A DNA stretch of 64,000 nucleotides from Gammaproteobacteria bacterium. GTDB taxonomy: Bacteria; Pseudomonadota; Gammaproteobacteria; Pseudomonadales; Pseudohongiellaceae. Shown here in pieces: positions 51,682-60,378 of the stretch; within the stretch, counting starts at the first letter, position 1; each line of letters begins with the position of its first letter. The DNA lies in contig JAQWQD010000010.1 of assembly GCA_029244985.1 (NCBI GenBank), positions 1-64,000 on the forward strand. Direction: 5' to 3'. A program made the translations under genes and the position numbers. Under the pieces are notes generated by a model. It was not told the DNA's origin. It made no database searches and saw nothing but the letters and a program-made list of their open reading frames with translations.

Positions 51682-52362
51682 ATGACAATAATCAATTCAA
51701 CAGAGAGAACAGCACTTATAACATGTGCTGAACGCTATATGGGGCCTGCTATTAAGGAAAAGTTTGAAGCTCTTGGAATTACCGTGGTGACAGGAAGTAA
51801 TCCGATGACTTCCCAAATGGAATGCGAAGAATTAATTAAATCACTGGGGCGAATCGATATTCTGGTGGCCAATCTGGCGGAACCACCCATGACCGGCCCA
51901 GTGCAGGACATCAAAAATGACGACTGGAACAAGCTATTTGATTCTCTCGTAGACCCCCTGCTATATCTGACACGCGCAGTCGTTCCACAAATGGTCGCAA
52001 GGCAGTCAGGGAAGATCATTGCCGTTACTAGTGCCGCCCCGTTAAAAGGCATTGCCAATAATGCAGCTTATTGCGCGGCACGAGGCGCACAGAATGGATT
52101 CATTAAAGCGGTAGGGTTAGAGTTGGCTCGTAGCAATGTGCAGGTAAACGCAATTGCTCAAAATTATATTAACAACAATACATATTATCCTGATGACATT
52201 CTGGATAGTGACAAATTTCTTGATCACATTAAGCGAAACGTACCGACCAATAAAGTCGGTGCAGCGGAAGAAACTGCAGAGCTAGCAGCTTATCTCGCCA
52301 GTGAGAATTGCAAACATATGGTGGGGCAGTTATTACCACTTGCAGGCGGTTGGACTACCTAA
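51682..52362 (+). CDS. Halohydrin dehalogenase-like SDR protein
   Basis: This 226-residue SDR-fold protein lacks the glycine-rich NAD(P) motif. In its place is T14-x4-Y19-x-G21, matching the halide/nucleophile-site signature T-x4-F/Y-x-G of halohydrin dehalogenases. The catalytic set is S117, then 12 residues, Y130, then three residues, R134. S-x12-Y-x3-R is the diagnostic triad of that family (ordinary SDRs have Y-x3-K). A-I-A-Q-N-Y-I, then Y-Y-P agrees with the halide-binding loop of HheC (G-P-N-Y-L). It should convert vicinal haloalcohols to epoxides and back, without cofactor. It is 185 bp downstream of the DsbA/FrnE-like gene. Confidence 0.75.
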   Translation: MTIINSTERTALITCAERYMGPAIKEKFEALGITVVTGSNPMTSQMECEELIKSLGRIDILVANLAEPPMTGPVQDIKNDDWNKLFDSLVDPLLYLTRAVVPQMVARQSGKIIAVTSAAPLKGIANNAAYCAARGAQNGFIKAVGLELARSNVQVNAIAQNYINNNTYYPDDILDSDKFLDHIKRNVPTNKVGAAEETAELAAYLASENCKHMVGQLLPLAGGWTT

Positions 52363-52493
52363 GTTTTATCGTTTCATTGTCAGCTTTCGGTTCAAAATTA
52401 GGTGGTTGAGTTGTCTTGAGATAGTGAATTTACAAGGAAATGAAAAAAGAAGAAAAATTGACTGAACTACCACGCAGTTAAAAAACTCAGAAC

Positions 52494-54086
52494 CTATACC
52501 AACTTAGAGTCCTTTCCGTCCCAAAACGGTTTACGCAATTCAGTTTTTAAAATTTTATTAATCGGTGAAAGAGGCATTGGCTCCTCTCGAAAAGTAATAC
52601 TAACTGGGCACTTGTAACTAGCGATTTGCTCCTTACAGAACTTTATTAGTTCTTCTTCTGAAATACTATACTCACTTTTTAGGTTGACTACTGCATGTAC
52701 CGCTTCACCCCAAGTGGCGTGAGGAATGCCTATGACTGCACATTGATAAATGGCTGGATGATCTTCCAGAATATTCTCCACTTCGATGGGATAAATATTT
52801 TCACCACCACTCACTATCATGTCTTTGACGCGGCCTTCTAGGAATAGAAATCCTTCATCATCCAGATAGCCTGCGTCTCCAGTGTGGTACCAACCGTCTT
52901 TTAGTGCCTCAGCAGTTTGTTCTGGTAAGTGCCAATATCCCGTCATGATATTGTCCCCTCTCGCCAGAATCTGACCGGTGGTATTCGCTGGAACTTCTTT
53001 ATCATCTTCATCGGCGATAATTAAGTCCACATGTTTCACTGAACGGCCCACCGAACCTAGTTTTTTAGCATTAGGCCCTTCTAAAACATGATACTTAGAA
53101 TCAAGACTAGTTAAAATTGGCGATGCTTCAGTCATGCCATAGGTCTGAAAAAACTCAGTCTTTGGAAATGATTTAATGATGCGACTAAGCAACGCGATTG
53201 AAAGCGGCGCAGCGCCAGAGGCCAACATTTTCAGTGATGACAAGTCGTAATTGCCAAAATCAGAATGATCCAGAATCATCTGATACATAGTTGGGACCAA
53301 AGTGGCAGAGTTGACCTGATATTTTTCTACCGATTCCATTAGGACCCTTACATCAAACTTCGGGAGTATAACCGCATGCCCACCCAAAGCAGTACAACTA
53401 AAAACTCTTGAACCGGCTGCTAGGTGAAATAAAGGCCCAATTACCAAAAAAGTCCAATGCTGTTGCATCCGGTACAAAGGAATCGAACACAATGTGTTGC
53501 ACTGGAAGTTGTTATTACTCAACATCACTCCTTTTGAACGCCCGGTAGTGCCGCCGGTATAAAAGATAATAACTGTCTCATCGTCAACACTGGGGCTTAT
53601 TTCGCAGTAGGCATTATTCCTAATAATATCGTAAACATGTTGTTCATAAGACAGCATGCCGTCAGGCGCAGCGTTGTCACCACAAGCGATTAAAGTCTTG
53701 ACGCTGTCGCAACTTTCTTGAAGCTGTCGGGCCTCGATTAGATAGTTTTCATCTACTATCAGTACGGTCGGCGTACAATCTTGAACGCACTCCACCATTT
53801 CACGTACAGCGAGTCGATAATTAATTGGCACCATGGTGGCGCCGAGAATTGCAGGCGAGTAGTAGGATTCGAAACAAGCGTTTGAATTCAATCCAAGAAA
53901 TGCGATACGGTCACCAGGTTTAACGCCAGCCCGCTGTAAAATTGTTGCAGCAGCGTGACAACGGTTTTTAGTTTCCAGCCAGTTTTGAGTGCGCCCACGA
54001 AAACTAATCGCTGGATGTTCTGGCCATTTCTTAGCAGCAGTAAATAGTAAATCACTAATTTTTGTTGGCTTGTTATCACTATCCAT
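52494..54086 (-). CDS. Acyl-CoA synthetase (AMP-binding), last gene of the acyl-CoA operon
   Basis: This 530-residue ANL enzyme has I-F-Y-T-G-G-T-T-G-R-S-K-G-V-M, Y-G-M-T-E-A-S-P, W-Y-H-T-G-D-A-G-Y and hinge G-R-V-K-D-M-I-V-S-G-G-E-N-I-Y-P. The C-terminal Lys is in S-P-I-N-K-I-L-K-T-E. It activates a carboxylic acid to its CoA ester at the start of the pathway whose other steps are encoded upstream. It lies 79 bp after the CoA-transferase gene. The two activating enzymes in one operon (ligase and CoA transferase) suggest both entry and recycling of CoA. Confidence 0.9.
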   Translation of the reverse strand: MDSDNKPTKISDLLFTAAKKWPEHPAISFRGRTQNWLETKNRCHAAATILQRAGVKPGDRIAFLGLNSNACFESYYSPAILGATMVPINYRLAVREMVECVQDCTPTVLIVDENYLIEARQLQESCDSVKTLIACGDNAAPDGMLSYEQHVYDIIRNNAYCEISPSVDDETVIIFYTGGTTGRSKGVMLSNNNFQCNTLCSIPLYRMQQHWTFLVIGPLFHLAAGSRVFSCTALGGHAVILPKFDVRVLMESVEKYQVNSATLVPTMYQMILDHSDFGNYDLSSLKMLASGAAPLSIALLSRIIKSFPKTEFFQTYGMTEASPILTSLDSKYHVLEGPNAKKLGSVGRSVKHVDLIIADEDDKEVPANTTGQILARGDNIMTGYWHLPEQTAEALKDGWYHTGDAGYLDDEGFLFLEGRVKDMIVSGGENIYPIEVENILEDHPAIYQCAVIGIPHATWGEAVHAVVNLKSEYSISEEELIKFCKEQIASYKCPVSITFREEPMPLSPINKILKTELRKPFWDGKDSKLV

Positions 54087-54165
54087 AGAAAGGTTTTATT
54101 CCCATCTGACATATATTGAGCACTTTATTGTTTCTGTGCTGCTTTTATCTTGTTTTTTGGCGAGA

Positions 54166-55377
54166 TTACTGAGGCCCTGCGATTATATTTTCATCATGTA
54201 ACGTGCTGATTTGCCCACTACTCATGCCCAGAACTTCTGTCAGAATCTCATCAGTGTGTTGCCCCAGCATAGGCGCCGGTTTTGGTGGCTCACTTTCCAA
54301 ACCTGTAAATTGAATGGCTTGTGACGGCACAAGATAGGCTCCTATCCCGGGCTGCTCGATCCGGGTAAACAAAGGATTAGCCTCTGTGCAATCCACATCA
54401 TTACTGATTAGTTCTTCAATTGATTGATAAGGCCCCCAGCAAACACCTGCTATGTTTAAACCTTGTTTTACTTCGAGGTAAAGCTTGTCGGCAAACCAGG
54501 GTGCGAAAAGATCCTTAAGACGTTCCCTCGCTTTAAATCGATCGCCTTCCTTGGAAAAATCCAATCCTAACTCTTCTTCCAAAGAAATAATCTGTGGCTT
54601 TGTGTTGGTCACATTTATGATTGCACTCCATTGGTTGGGGCTAACGCCAACTATCATTACCCGGCGTCCATCTTTACACGCAAAATCATGACCGAAAGTC
54701 CCAAAGATATGATTGCCCATGGGCTGACGCGCTTCCTGATTTACTTCGGCTTCCGCGACATAACCCAGGTGACCCATTGTTGCTAGAGCAACATCCGCTA
54801 GCGCCAGTTGCACAAACTGTCCCGCTCCGCTTAAGCGCCTGTGCCTTTCTGCAGCTAACAAAGCAATGGCGATTTGCTGACCTGCAAGGACATCCCAAGC
54901 CGGAAAGGGATTGTTAACAGGCGACTCTCCATCCCCACTTAAAAACGGCAAACCGATCTTACTGTTTACTGTATAATCTAATGCGTTTCCTCCATGGCGA
55001 TCACCTACTAAATTGACGTAAATTAAATCTCCTCTAGCAGCACGTAATGTTTGATCTGCTAACCATCCTTTCGCTGGGAAATTGGTGACAAATAAACCAT
55101 TATCTTCTCCTGGAGCGGCAATCAGGTTCTTGATAAGTTCTCGGCCAGCTTCATTGCGAAAATTGACAGCGATTGAGCGTTTACCTTTGTTTAGGCTGTG
55201 CCAGTACAAACTCTTGCCGTTTTCTGTCACCGGCCAACGATGATAATCTATTCCGCCACCAATCTGATCAAAGCGAATCACATCTGCACCAAGCTGTGCC
55301 AAGGTCATGCCCCCAGAGGGAGCTGCGATAAATGCGCTGCCCTCAACAACTCTTAAGCCTTTGAGAATGTATTGCAC
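54166..55377 (-). CDS. Family III CoA-transferase
   Basis: The 403 residues begin L-K-G-L-R-V-V-E-G-S-A-F-I-A-A-P and G-M-T-L-A-Q-L-G-A-D-V-I-R-F-D, as in CaiB/BaiF/AMACR proteins. The N-K-G-K-R-S-I-A-V-N-F block and F-P-A-W-D-V-L-A-G-Q (Asp near residue 170, the family nucleophile) are present. Members of this fold also include alpha-methylacyl-CoA racemase, so racemisation of a 2-methyl-branched acyl-CoA is an alternative that would fit the SDR/MaoC/thiolase set. It is separated by 12 bp from the MaoC gene. Confidence 0.85.
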   Translation of the reverse strand: MQYILKGLRVVEGSAFIAAPSGGMTLAQLGADVIRFDQIGGGIDYHRWPVTENGKSLYWHSLNKGKRSIAVNFRNEAGRELIKNLIAAPGEDNGLFVTNFPAKGWLADQTLRAARGDLIYVNLVGDRHGGNALDYTVNSKIGLPFLSGDGESPVNNPFPAWDVLAGQQIAIALLAAERHRRLSGAGQFVQLALADVALATMGHLGYVAEAEVNQEARQPMGNHIFGTFGHDFACKDGRRVMIVGVSPNQWSAIINVTNTKPQIISLEEELGLDFSKEGDRFKARERLKDLFAPWFADKLYLEVKQGLNIAGVCWGPYQSIEELISNDVDCTEANPLFTRIEQPGIGAYLVPSQAIQFTGLESEPPKPAPMLGQHTDEILTEVLGMSSGQISTLHDENIIAGPQ

Positions 55378-55389
55378 TGACTACTCCAA

Positions 55390-56250
55390 TTAGTCGATCA
55401 GCAGGTAACCGTTATTGATTACTATCTTGTCCTGCTCTAAAGACTTACATCGAAAAGCAATCTCTTTGCCATTGCGCCAAATTTCAGTACGAATAGTTTC
55501 TCCTGGATAAACTGGTGCCGAGAAACGCAACCGCATTCGCTTGAAGCGATTCGAATCATAGTCACAGCAGGTTTTCACCAGTGCATGAGTCATCACACCA
55601 AAAGTACAAAGCCCATGTAATATTGGTGCATTAAATCCTGCATTTCGTGCAACACTGGGTGAAGCATGTAAAGGATTATAGTCGCCAGATAATCGATAGA
55701 TTAATGCTTGCTGTGGCAAAGTTGGTAAATCACATACTTCATCAGGTTCGGATATTGGAACAGCATGCGGTTTCGGTGCTGATGATTTTCTATCACCACC
55801 GTAACCACCATTACCTCGCGCCAAGATTGTAGTTACAGAAGTGCAAAGGTCTTTGCCAGATTCAACATCTTTTACCACTCTATCTGAAGTTATTAGCGCT
55901 CCAAAGTTTTCGCCCTTGTCAACCACTTCGGTGATTCGAGTCGTTGCTTCTACAGTAGCCGCAGTAGGAATTGGATTATGAAATATAATTTCTTGCCCTG
56001 CATGCAATACCTTTACCCAATCTATATCCATGTCCTCTTCTTTTGCCCAAAAACCTGGATGCGCCATGACCACTGACTGACTAGGCAGAACTTTCAAACC
56101 ATCTTCATAAACATAACGCAAGCAGTCTTCATCCAAAGGATCTTGTCCCATGCCGACTCCCAGAGCATAGAGAATGCAATCCTTTTCGGTATAAGTTTGA
56201 CGAATTATTCCGAATTCGCGCTTTAATAAATACTCTGGGTTAAATGACAT
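55390..56250 (-). CDS. MaoC-type (R)-specific enoyl-CoA hydratase
   Basis: The 286-residue double hot-dog protein resembles hydratase 2 of peroxisomal multifunctional enzyme 2: Y-A-L-G-V-G near residue 30 and P-T-A-A-T-V. The active-site motif is Y-R-L-S-G-D-Y-N-P-L-H-A-S-P (Asp and His catalytic) in the C-terminal half. Next come G-F-N-A-P-I-L-H-G-L-C-T-F-G-V and the closing F-S-A-P-V-Y-P-G-E-T. It hydrates trans-2-enoyl-CoA to (3R)-hydroxyacyl-CoA. Together with the adjacent SDR it mirrors the two halves of eukaryotic HSD17B4. Confidence 0.9.
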   Translation of the reverse strand: MSFNPEYLLKREFGIIRQTYTEKDCILYALGVGMGQDPLDEDCLRYVYEDGLKVLPSQSVVMAHPGFWAKEEDMDIDWVKVLHAGQEIIFHNPIPTAATVEATTRITEVVDKGENFGALITSDRVVKDVESGKDLCTSVTTILARGNGGYGGDRKSSAPKPHAVPISEPDEVCDLPTLPQQALIYRLSGDYNPLHASPSVARNAGFNAPILHGLCTFGVMTHALVKTCCDYDSNRFKRMRLRFSAPVYPGETIRTEIWRNGKEIAFRCKSLEQDKIVINNGYLLID

Positions 56251-56407
56251 AATTAATTTCTTTTAATTTATGGAGCTTCTAATTATTTAGGACGTTTTTT
56301 AGGCAAGTAGGGTGTCAAAAAACTTAGATTGACTGATGATCTATGAACCATCTGTAACAGAAACAGCTTCAGTGGGTATCGTCCTATATAAATCGCATTT
56401 CATACCA

Positions 56408-57325
56408 TCACATTGGATCCCAACTAAAAACATCACCTGATCTTTCAAGGGGGCAGAAATCGGATTTAAATGCTGGGATTACTCGATCCACTACTTTACC
56501 CGGTGTCCACCCTTCTGCTGTATGAGCAAATCGGATCGGCCGATTATGATTAAACAAAAATATTTCATTATTACGCACACCAAAGATTTGTCCGCTAACA
56601 TCTTGAGCTGCATCGCTGCACAACGCTATTGCTAAGGGAGCTATCTTATCTGGCGTCATCTGTTGAATTTTTCCAACTCGGGCTTTTTCTTCTTCGGTAT
56701 TCGTTGGAATAGTCCCGATTAAACGGCTCCACGCAAAGGGTGCAATGCAATTTGAGCGAACACGAAAGCGGCCCATATCCAGCGCCATGGATTTTGAAAG
56801 TCCGACAATTCCGAGCTTTGCGGCCGCATAATTGGCCTGGCCAAAGTTTCCGATCAAACCAGAAGTTGAGGTCATGTTTACAAAACAACCACTCGTCTGT
56901 GCCCGGAAGTGCGTTGCTGCTGCGCGGCTTACATTGAATGTTCCTTTTAAGTGAACATTGATGACAGAATCGAAATCTTCTTCTGTCATTTTATGGAAGA
57001 TTGCGTCACGAAGATTGCCGGCATTGTTAATTACACAATCGATGCGGCCGAAAAAATTTATTGCGGTTTCTACTATTTCGTGGGCAGCATCCCAATCTGT
57101 TACGCTGGCATAGGATGACACTGCCTCACCACCTGCTGCCTTTATTTCATTAACCACCTCATCCGCAGGACTGGCGTCAGCGCCTGAACCATCTTCAGCT
57201 CCGCCCAAGTCATTAACAACAACCTTAGCTCCATTGGCAGCCGCCATCATAGCGATACCGCGACCAATTCCTCTTCCTGCGCCTGTTACGATGATGACTT
57301 TATCTTGTAGTAATGGAGCATTCAT
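56408..57325 (-). CDS. SDR (3R)-hydroxyacyl-CoA dehydrogenase, HSD17B4-like
   Basis: This 305-residue classical SDR has T-G-A-G-R-G-I-G-R-G near residue 15, N-N-A-G-N-L, Ser in N-M-T-S-T-S-G and catalytic Y-A-A-A-K. The insert K-V-V-V-N-D-L-G-G, then D-E-V-V-N-E-I and length over 300 residues match the dehydrogenase domain of multifunctional enzyme 2. It oxidises (3R)-hydroxyacyl-CoA with NAD+. It is 157 bp upstream of the MaoC gene, the largest gap inside the operon, so an internal promoter is possible. Confidence 0.9.
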   Translation of the reverse strand: MNAPLLQDKVIIVTGAGRGIGRGIAMMAAANGAKVVVNDLGGAEDGSGADASPADEVVNEIKAAGGEAVSSYASVTDWDAAHEIVETAINFFGRIDCVINNAGNLRDAIFHKMTEEDFDSVINVHLKGTFNVSRAAATHFRAQTSGCFVNMTSTSGLIGNFGQANYAAAKLGIVGLSKSMALDMGRFRVRSNCIAPFAWSRLIGTIPTNTEEEKARVGKIQQMTPDKIAPLAIALCSDAAQDVSGQIFGVRNNEIFLFNHNRPIRFAHTAEGWTPGKVVDRVIPAFKSDFCPLERSGDVFSWDPM

Positions 57326-57368
57326 TGTTTGGATTTTCCCTTCTTTATATTGAGTTTGTTACGTGTGA

Positions 57369-59048
57369 TTAAGCGCTCTCAATTAATCCTCTGGCGATGA
57401 CTTTTAGAGCCAGTACTTCTTCAGCGCCTTCGAAAATCGATAAGACTCTAGCATCTACGAAATAGCGAGAAACTGAACTTTCTTCCGCATAACCCATACC
57501 TCCATGAATCTGCATGGCTTCGCGAGTTATCCATTCTGCTGCTCGGCAGCTAAAGAGCTTAACTAAACTTGCCTCCATTTGACCGCCACCTTCGTCCATC
57601 TTTTCCGCTACCGAGTAAGAAAATTGCCGGCAGGCTGTTATTGTAGCGAGCATCCGCGTTAGTTTTATCTGGGTTAACTGAAACTTGCTCAATGCTTTAT
57701 CAAACACTCTACGTTCATTAGCATAGTTCACCGCTTTCTCAAATGCTGCTTGCATGAGTCCGGTGGCACGCGCTGCAGTTTGAATACGACCTCCAGAAAA
57801 TCCCGCCATAGTGTAGTAAAAACCTTTGCCTTCGCCGGCTTCTTCACCCACTAGATTTTCAGCGGGAACAAAATAGTCTTCAAAGAACAAATCATAGGAG
57901 TGCATACCTCGATAACCGAGAGTAGCAATGGCTTTTCCAGTTAAGGCACCACCCCTATCCTGCTGATGACTGAAACTATGCCCCGCAAAGACAGGCTTTT
58001 CAATCAGGAACATACTTAAACCTTTGTAGCCAAGAGATTTATCTGGATTGGTTCGGCCCAGTACCACTATTAATTCTGAGCGACCAGCAAAGGTACACCA
58101 GGTCTTACTGCCATTTAGTATCCAGCCACCGTCCGTTGGTGTGGCTTTAAGAGCAACTGTTGCTACATCGGATCCTGTATTTGGCTCAGTAATTGAGATC
58201 GCACAGAGCATTTCACCATTGGCCAGAGATGGCAGCCACTTGTGCTTTTGCGCGTGTGTACCACCTGCTAGAAGAGCTCGGGCAGCTATTTCAGGTCGAG
58301 TAATTAGACTGCCAGCAGCACCCAATGAACCTCTGGAGAGCTCTTCCGTCACTACAATCATGCCGAGACTGTCTGGGTCATCGTCTGGCTGCAATCCGCC
58401 AAAGCGCTCAGGGATACAAGTGCCAAAACATCCCAACTCTGCTGCTGCTCTAATTATCTTTTCAGGGATGTCTTGATCTTGGCGATGGATCTCCTCCGCA
58501 AGCGGAGCAACCACGTCGTTAGCAAAACGATAAAAGGTTTCGCGAACAAGTTCTTTCTCTACGTTCAATATTGAAGGCAGCCGAACTATTTCGTCCTGTG
58601 CAATTTTACTGCCTAATGCCGCAAGTGTTGCGCCACTGCAATTTGTCAGCAACAGTTTTACATTGTTGGTAGATTCAAGAGTGAATATATCTGCAGCATC
58701 TAACTGCACATCAACTGAAATTGATTTTAGGCGGGAGAGCACAGACTGAAAAATTTCACCTGCAAATATAAGACTAAAGCTATGCTCCATTGCATTTTCA
58801 TCAGCTCGATTAGCATATTCAAAAAAACAATTTGCGGCAGAGATTTCTGCTACACAGAACGCGAGTTCATAACTGGCGAACTGATAGTTGTCGAGTAGTA
58901 CCGAGTTTAATTTACCATCTTCAGTACAAGCGATCTTAATATAGCGTAGCCCAGCATTTACTTGAACCTGCAGTGTTTCAAGTACACCCTTCGCTTTCTC
59001 CAGATCTATACTAGATGTTTGTACTAAAGAAACTGAATTCACCGGCAT
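57369..59048 (-). CDS. Acyl-CoA dehydrogenase with long N-terminal extension
   Basis: The 559 residues consist of an unusual N-terminal region of about 165 residues and a complete acyl-CoA dehydrogenase. The latter shows F-G-T-C-I-P-E-R-F-G-G, A-I-S-I-T-E-P-N-T-G-S-D for FAD and substrate, and W-C-T-F-A-G-R-S-E. The catalytic Glu lies in I-F-E-G-A-E-E near the C-terminus. Length and extension resemble (2S)-methylsuccinyl-CoA dehydrogenase of the ethylmalonyl-CoA pathway, but no other genes of that pathway are present, so a branched or bulky substrate is more likely. It lies 81 bp from the thiolase gene. Confidence 0.85.
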   Translation of the reverse strand: MPVNSVSLVQTSSIDLEKAKGVLETLQVQVNAGLRYIKIACTEDGKLNSVLLDNYQFASYELAFCVAEISAANCFFEYANRADENAMEHSFSLIFAGEIFQSVLSRLKSISVDVQLDAADIFTLESTNNVKLLLTNCSGATLAALGSKIAQDEIVRLPSILNVEKELVRETFYRFANDVVAPLAEEIHRQDQDIPEKIIRAAAELGCFGTCIPERFGGLQPDDDPDSLGMIVVTEELSRGSLGAAGSLITRPEIAARALLAGGTHAQKHKWLPSLANGEMLCAISITEPNTGSDVATVALKATPTDGGWILNGSKTWCTFAGRSELIVVLGRTNPDKSLGYKGLSMFLIEKPVFAGHSFSHQQDRGGALTGKAIATLGYRGMHSYDLFFEDYFVPAENLVGEEAGEGKGFYYTMAGFSGGRIQTAARATGLMQAAFEKAVNYANERRVFDKALSKFQLTQIKLTRMLATITACRQFSYSVAEKMDEGGGQMEASLVKLFSCRAAEWITREAMQIHGGMGYAEESSVSRYFVDARVLSIFEGAEEVLALKVIARGLIESA

Positions 59049-59129
59049 TGTAATAATTTTCGCAGTCTAAATTTTTAGGACAAAGCATACCAAGCACGAA
59101 TTATGAAATAGCATGAAGCATAGTGCTAT

Positions 59130-60329
59130 TTAGTTATAAGGTCCGACAATTGAAATAGAACAAATATTCTGGTGCGGAAATCCACCCAGATTATGATTCA
59201 ATCCCATTTTTGGATTTGATAATTGTCTGTCGCCAGCACGCCCATTTAGCTGCAAATAATTTTCATAAATCATCCGCAATCCTGACGCACCAATCGGATG
59301 GCCAAAACACTTGAGTCCACCATCGATCTGACAAGGCGTCTTGCCGTCGGCGTCAAAGTTACCATCAAGCACTTCGGTAACCCCCTTGCCTTCTTCCGCG
59401 AGCTGCAAATCTTCCATAGTGACTAGTTCGGTGATTGAAAAACAATCATGAACTTCGGTCATGGTAATTTCTTCTTTTGGTTTACTTATCCCAGCTTCAT
59501 CATAGGCCCTTTGAGACGCGATTCTTGTAGTTTTTAAATAAGAACCGTCCCAACTCTCGTGACTAGACTCAGTACCATTGGATACGGCCAATTGCAGTGC
59601 TTTCACAGAGACTAAGTTTTCCTTGCCTAAGCTCTTCGCAATTTCAGGCGTGGTTACGATAGCGCAGGCAGATCCATCACTCACACCACAACAATCAAAT
59701 AGACCAATTGGCTCAGCAATGTAAGGAGCACTTACGGCCTGATCTTCTGTGATTTCCCGGCGCAGATGTGCTTTTGGATTCTTCACACCATTAGCATGGC
59801 TCTTTACAGAAACATGCGCCATGGCTCGTTTAAGGTCTTCTTTATTGAGCTTGTGTTTTGCTCGATAGCCCGTTGCCAATTGTGCGAATGCACCGGGCGC
59901 AGACAAGTTTGGCCAATACATATCATTTTCCAGGCCTCTGGAGCGCTGAGGTAAACCGCCGTAACCTGTGTCTTTGAGCTTTTCGACGCCCAGAGCGAGA
60001 GCAATATCACAGGCACCTGAAGCAACGGCATAGACAGCCCCGCGGAAGGCTTCGGTTCCGGTCGCACACATGTTCTCTACTTTAGTGACAGGGATATAGT
60101 TCAGACGCAATGCAATGGCCAATGGCATGGCGCTTGCTCCAACATTAAACGCGTCGATGCCCGCGCCAAACCAAGCTGCTTCTATTTGGTTTCGCTGAAC
60201 TCCGGCGTCTTCGATACATTCCTCGAAGGCTTCAACCATTAAATCGGAAGGACTGGCGTCCCAGCGTTCACCGAACTTGCTGCAACCCATGCCTAAAATG
60301 ACAACTTTATCTTTTATTCCACTCGCCAT
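59130..60329 (-). CDS. SCP-x-type thiolase
   Basis: This 399-residue thiolase-fold enzyme has nucleophile Cys88 in E-N-M-C-A-T-G-T-E-A-F. V-H-D-C-F-S-I-T-E-L-V is the sterol-carrier-protein-x hallmark, followed by L-K-C-F-G-H-P-I-G-A-S-G with the catalytic His and G-L-N-H-N-L-G-G-F-P at the end. SCP-x thiolases cleave 3-ketoacyl-CoAs of branched or sterol-side-chain acids, releasing acetyl- or propionyl-CoA. There is no SCP2 domain. It is 49 bp downstream of the HMG-CoA-synthase-like/DUF35 gene, which often partners such thiolases. Confidence 0.9.
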   Translation of the reverse strand: MASGIKDKVVILGMGCSKFGERWDASPSDLMVEAFEECIEDAGVQRNQIEAAWFGAGIDAFNVGASAMPLAIALRLNYIPVTKVENMCATGTEAFRGAVYAVASGACDIALALGVEKLKDTGYGGLPQRSRGLENDMYWPNLSAPGAFAQLATGYRAKHKLNKEDLKRAMAHVSVKSHANGVKNPKAHLRREITEDQAVSAPYIAEPIGLFDCCGVSDGSACAIVTTPEIAKSLGKENLVSVKALQLAVSNGTESSHESWDGSYLKTTRIASQRAYDEAGISKPKEEITMTEVHDCFSITELVTMEDLQLAEEGKGVTEVLDGNFDADGKTPCQIDGGLKCFGHPIGASGLRMIYENYLQLNGRAGDRQLSNPKMGLNHNLGGFPHQNICSISIVGPYN

Positions 60330-60378
60330 GGTTTAATACCTGCTTTTAGTCATTAATTTTTATACTTATGATTAATCG

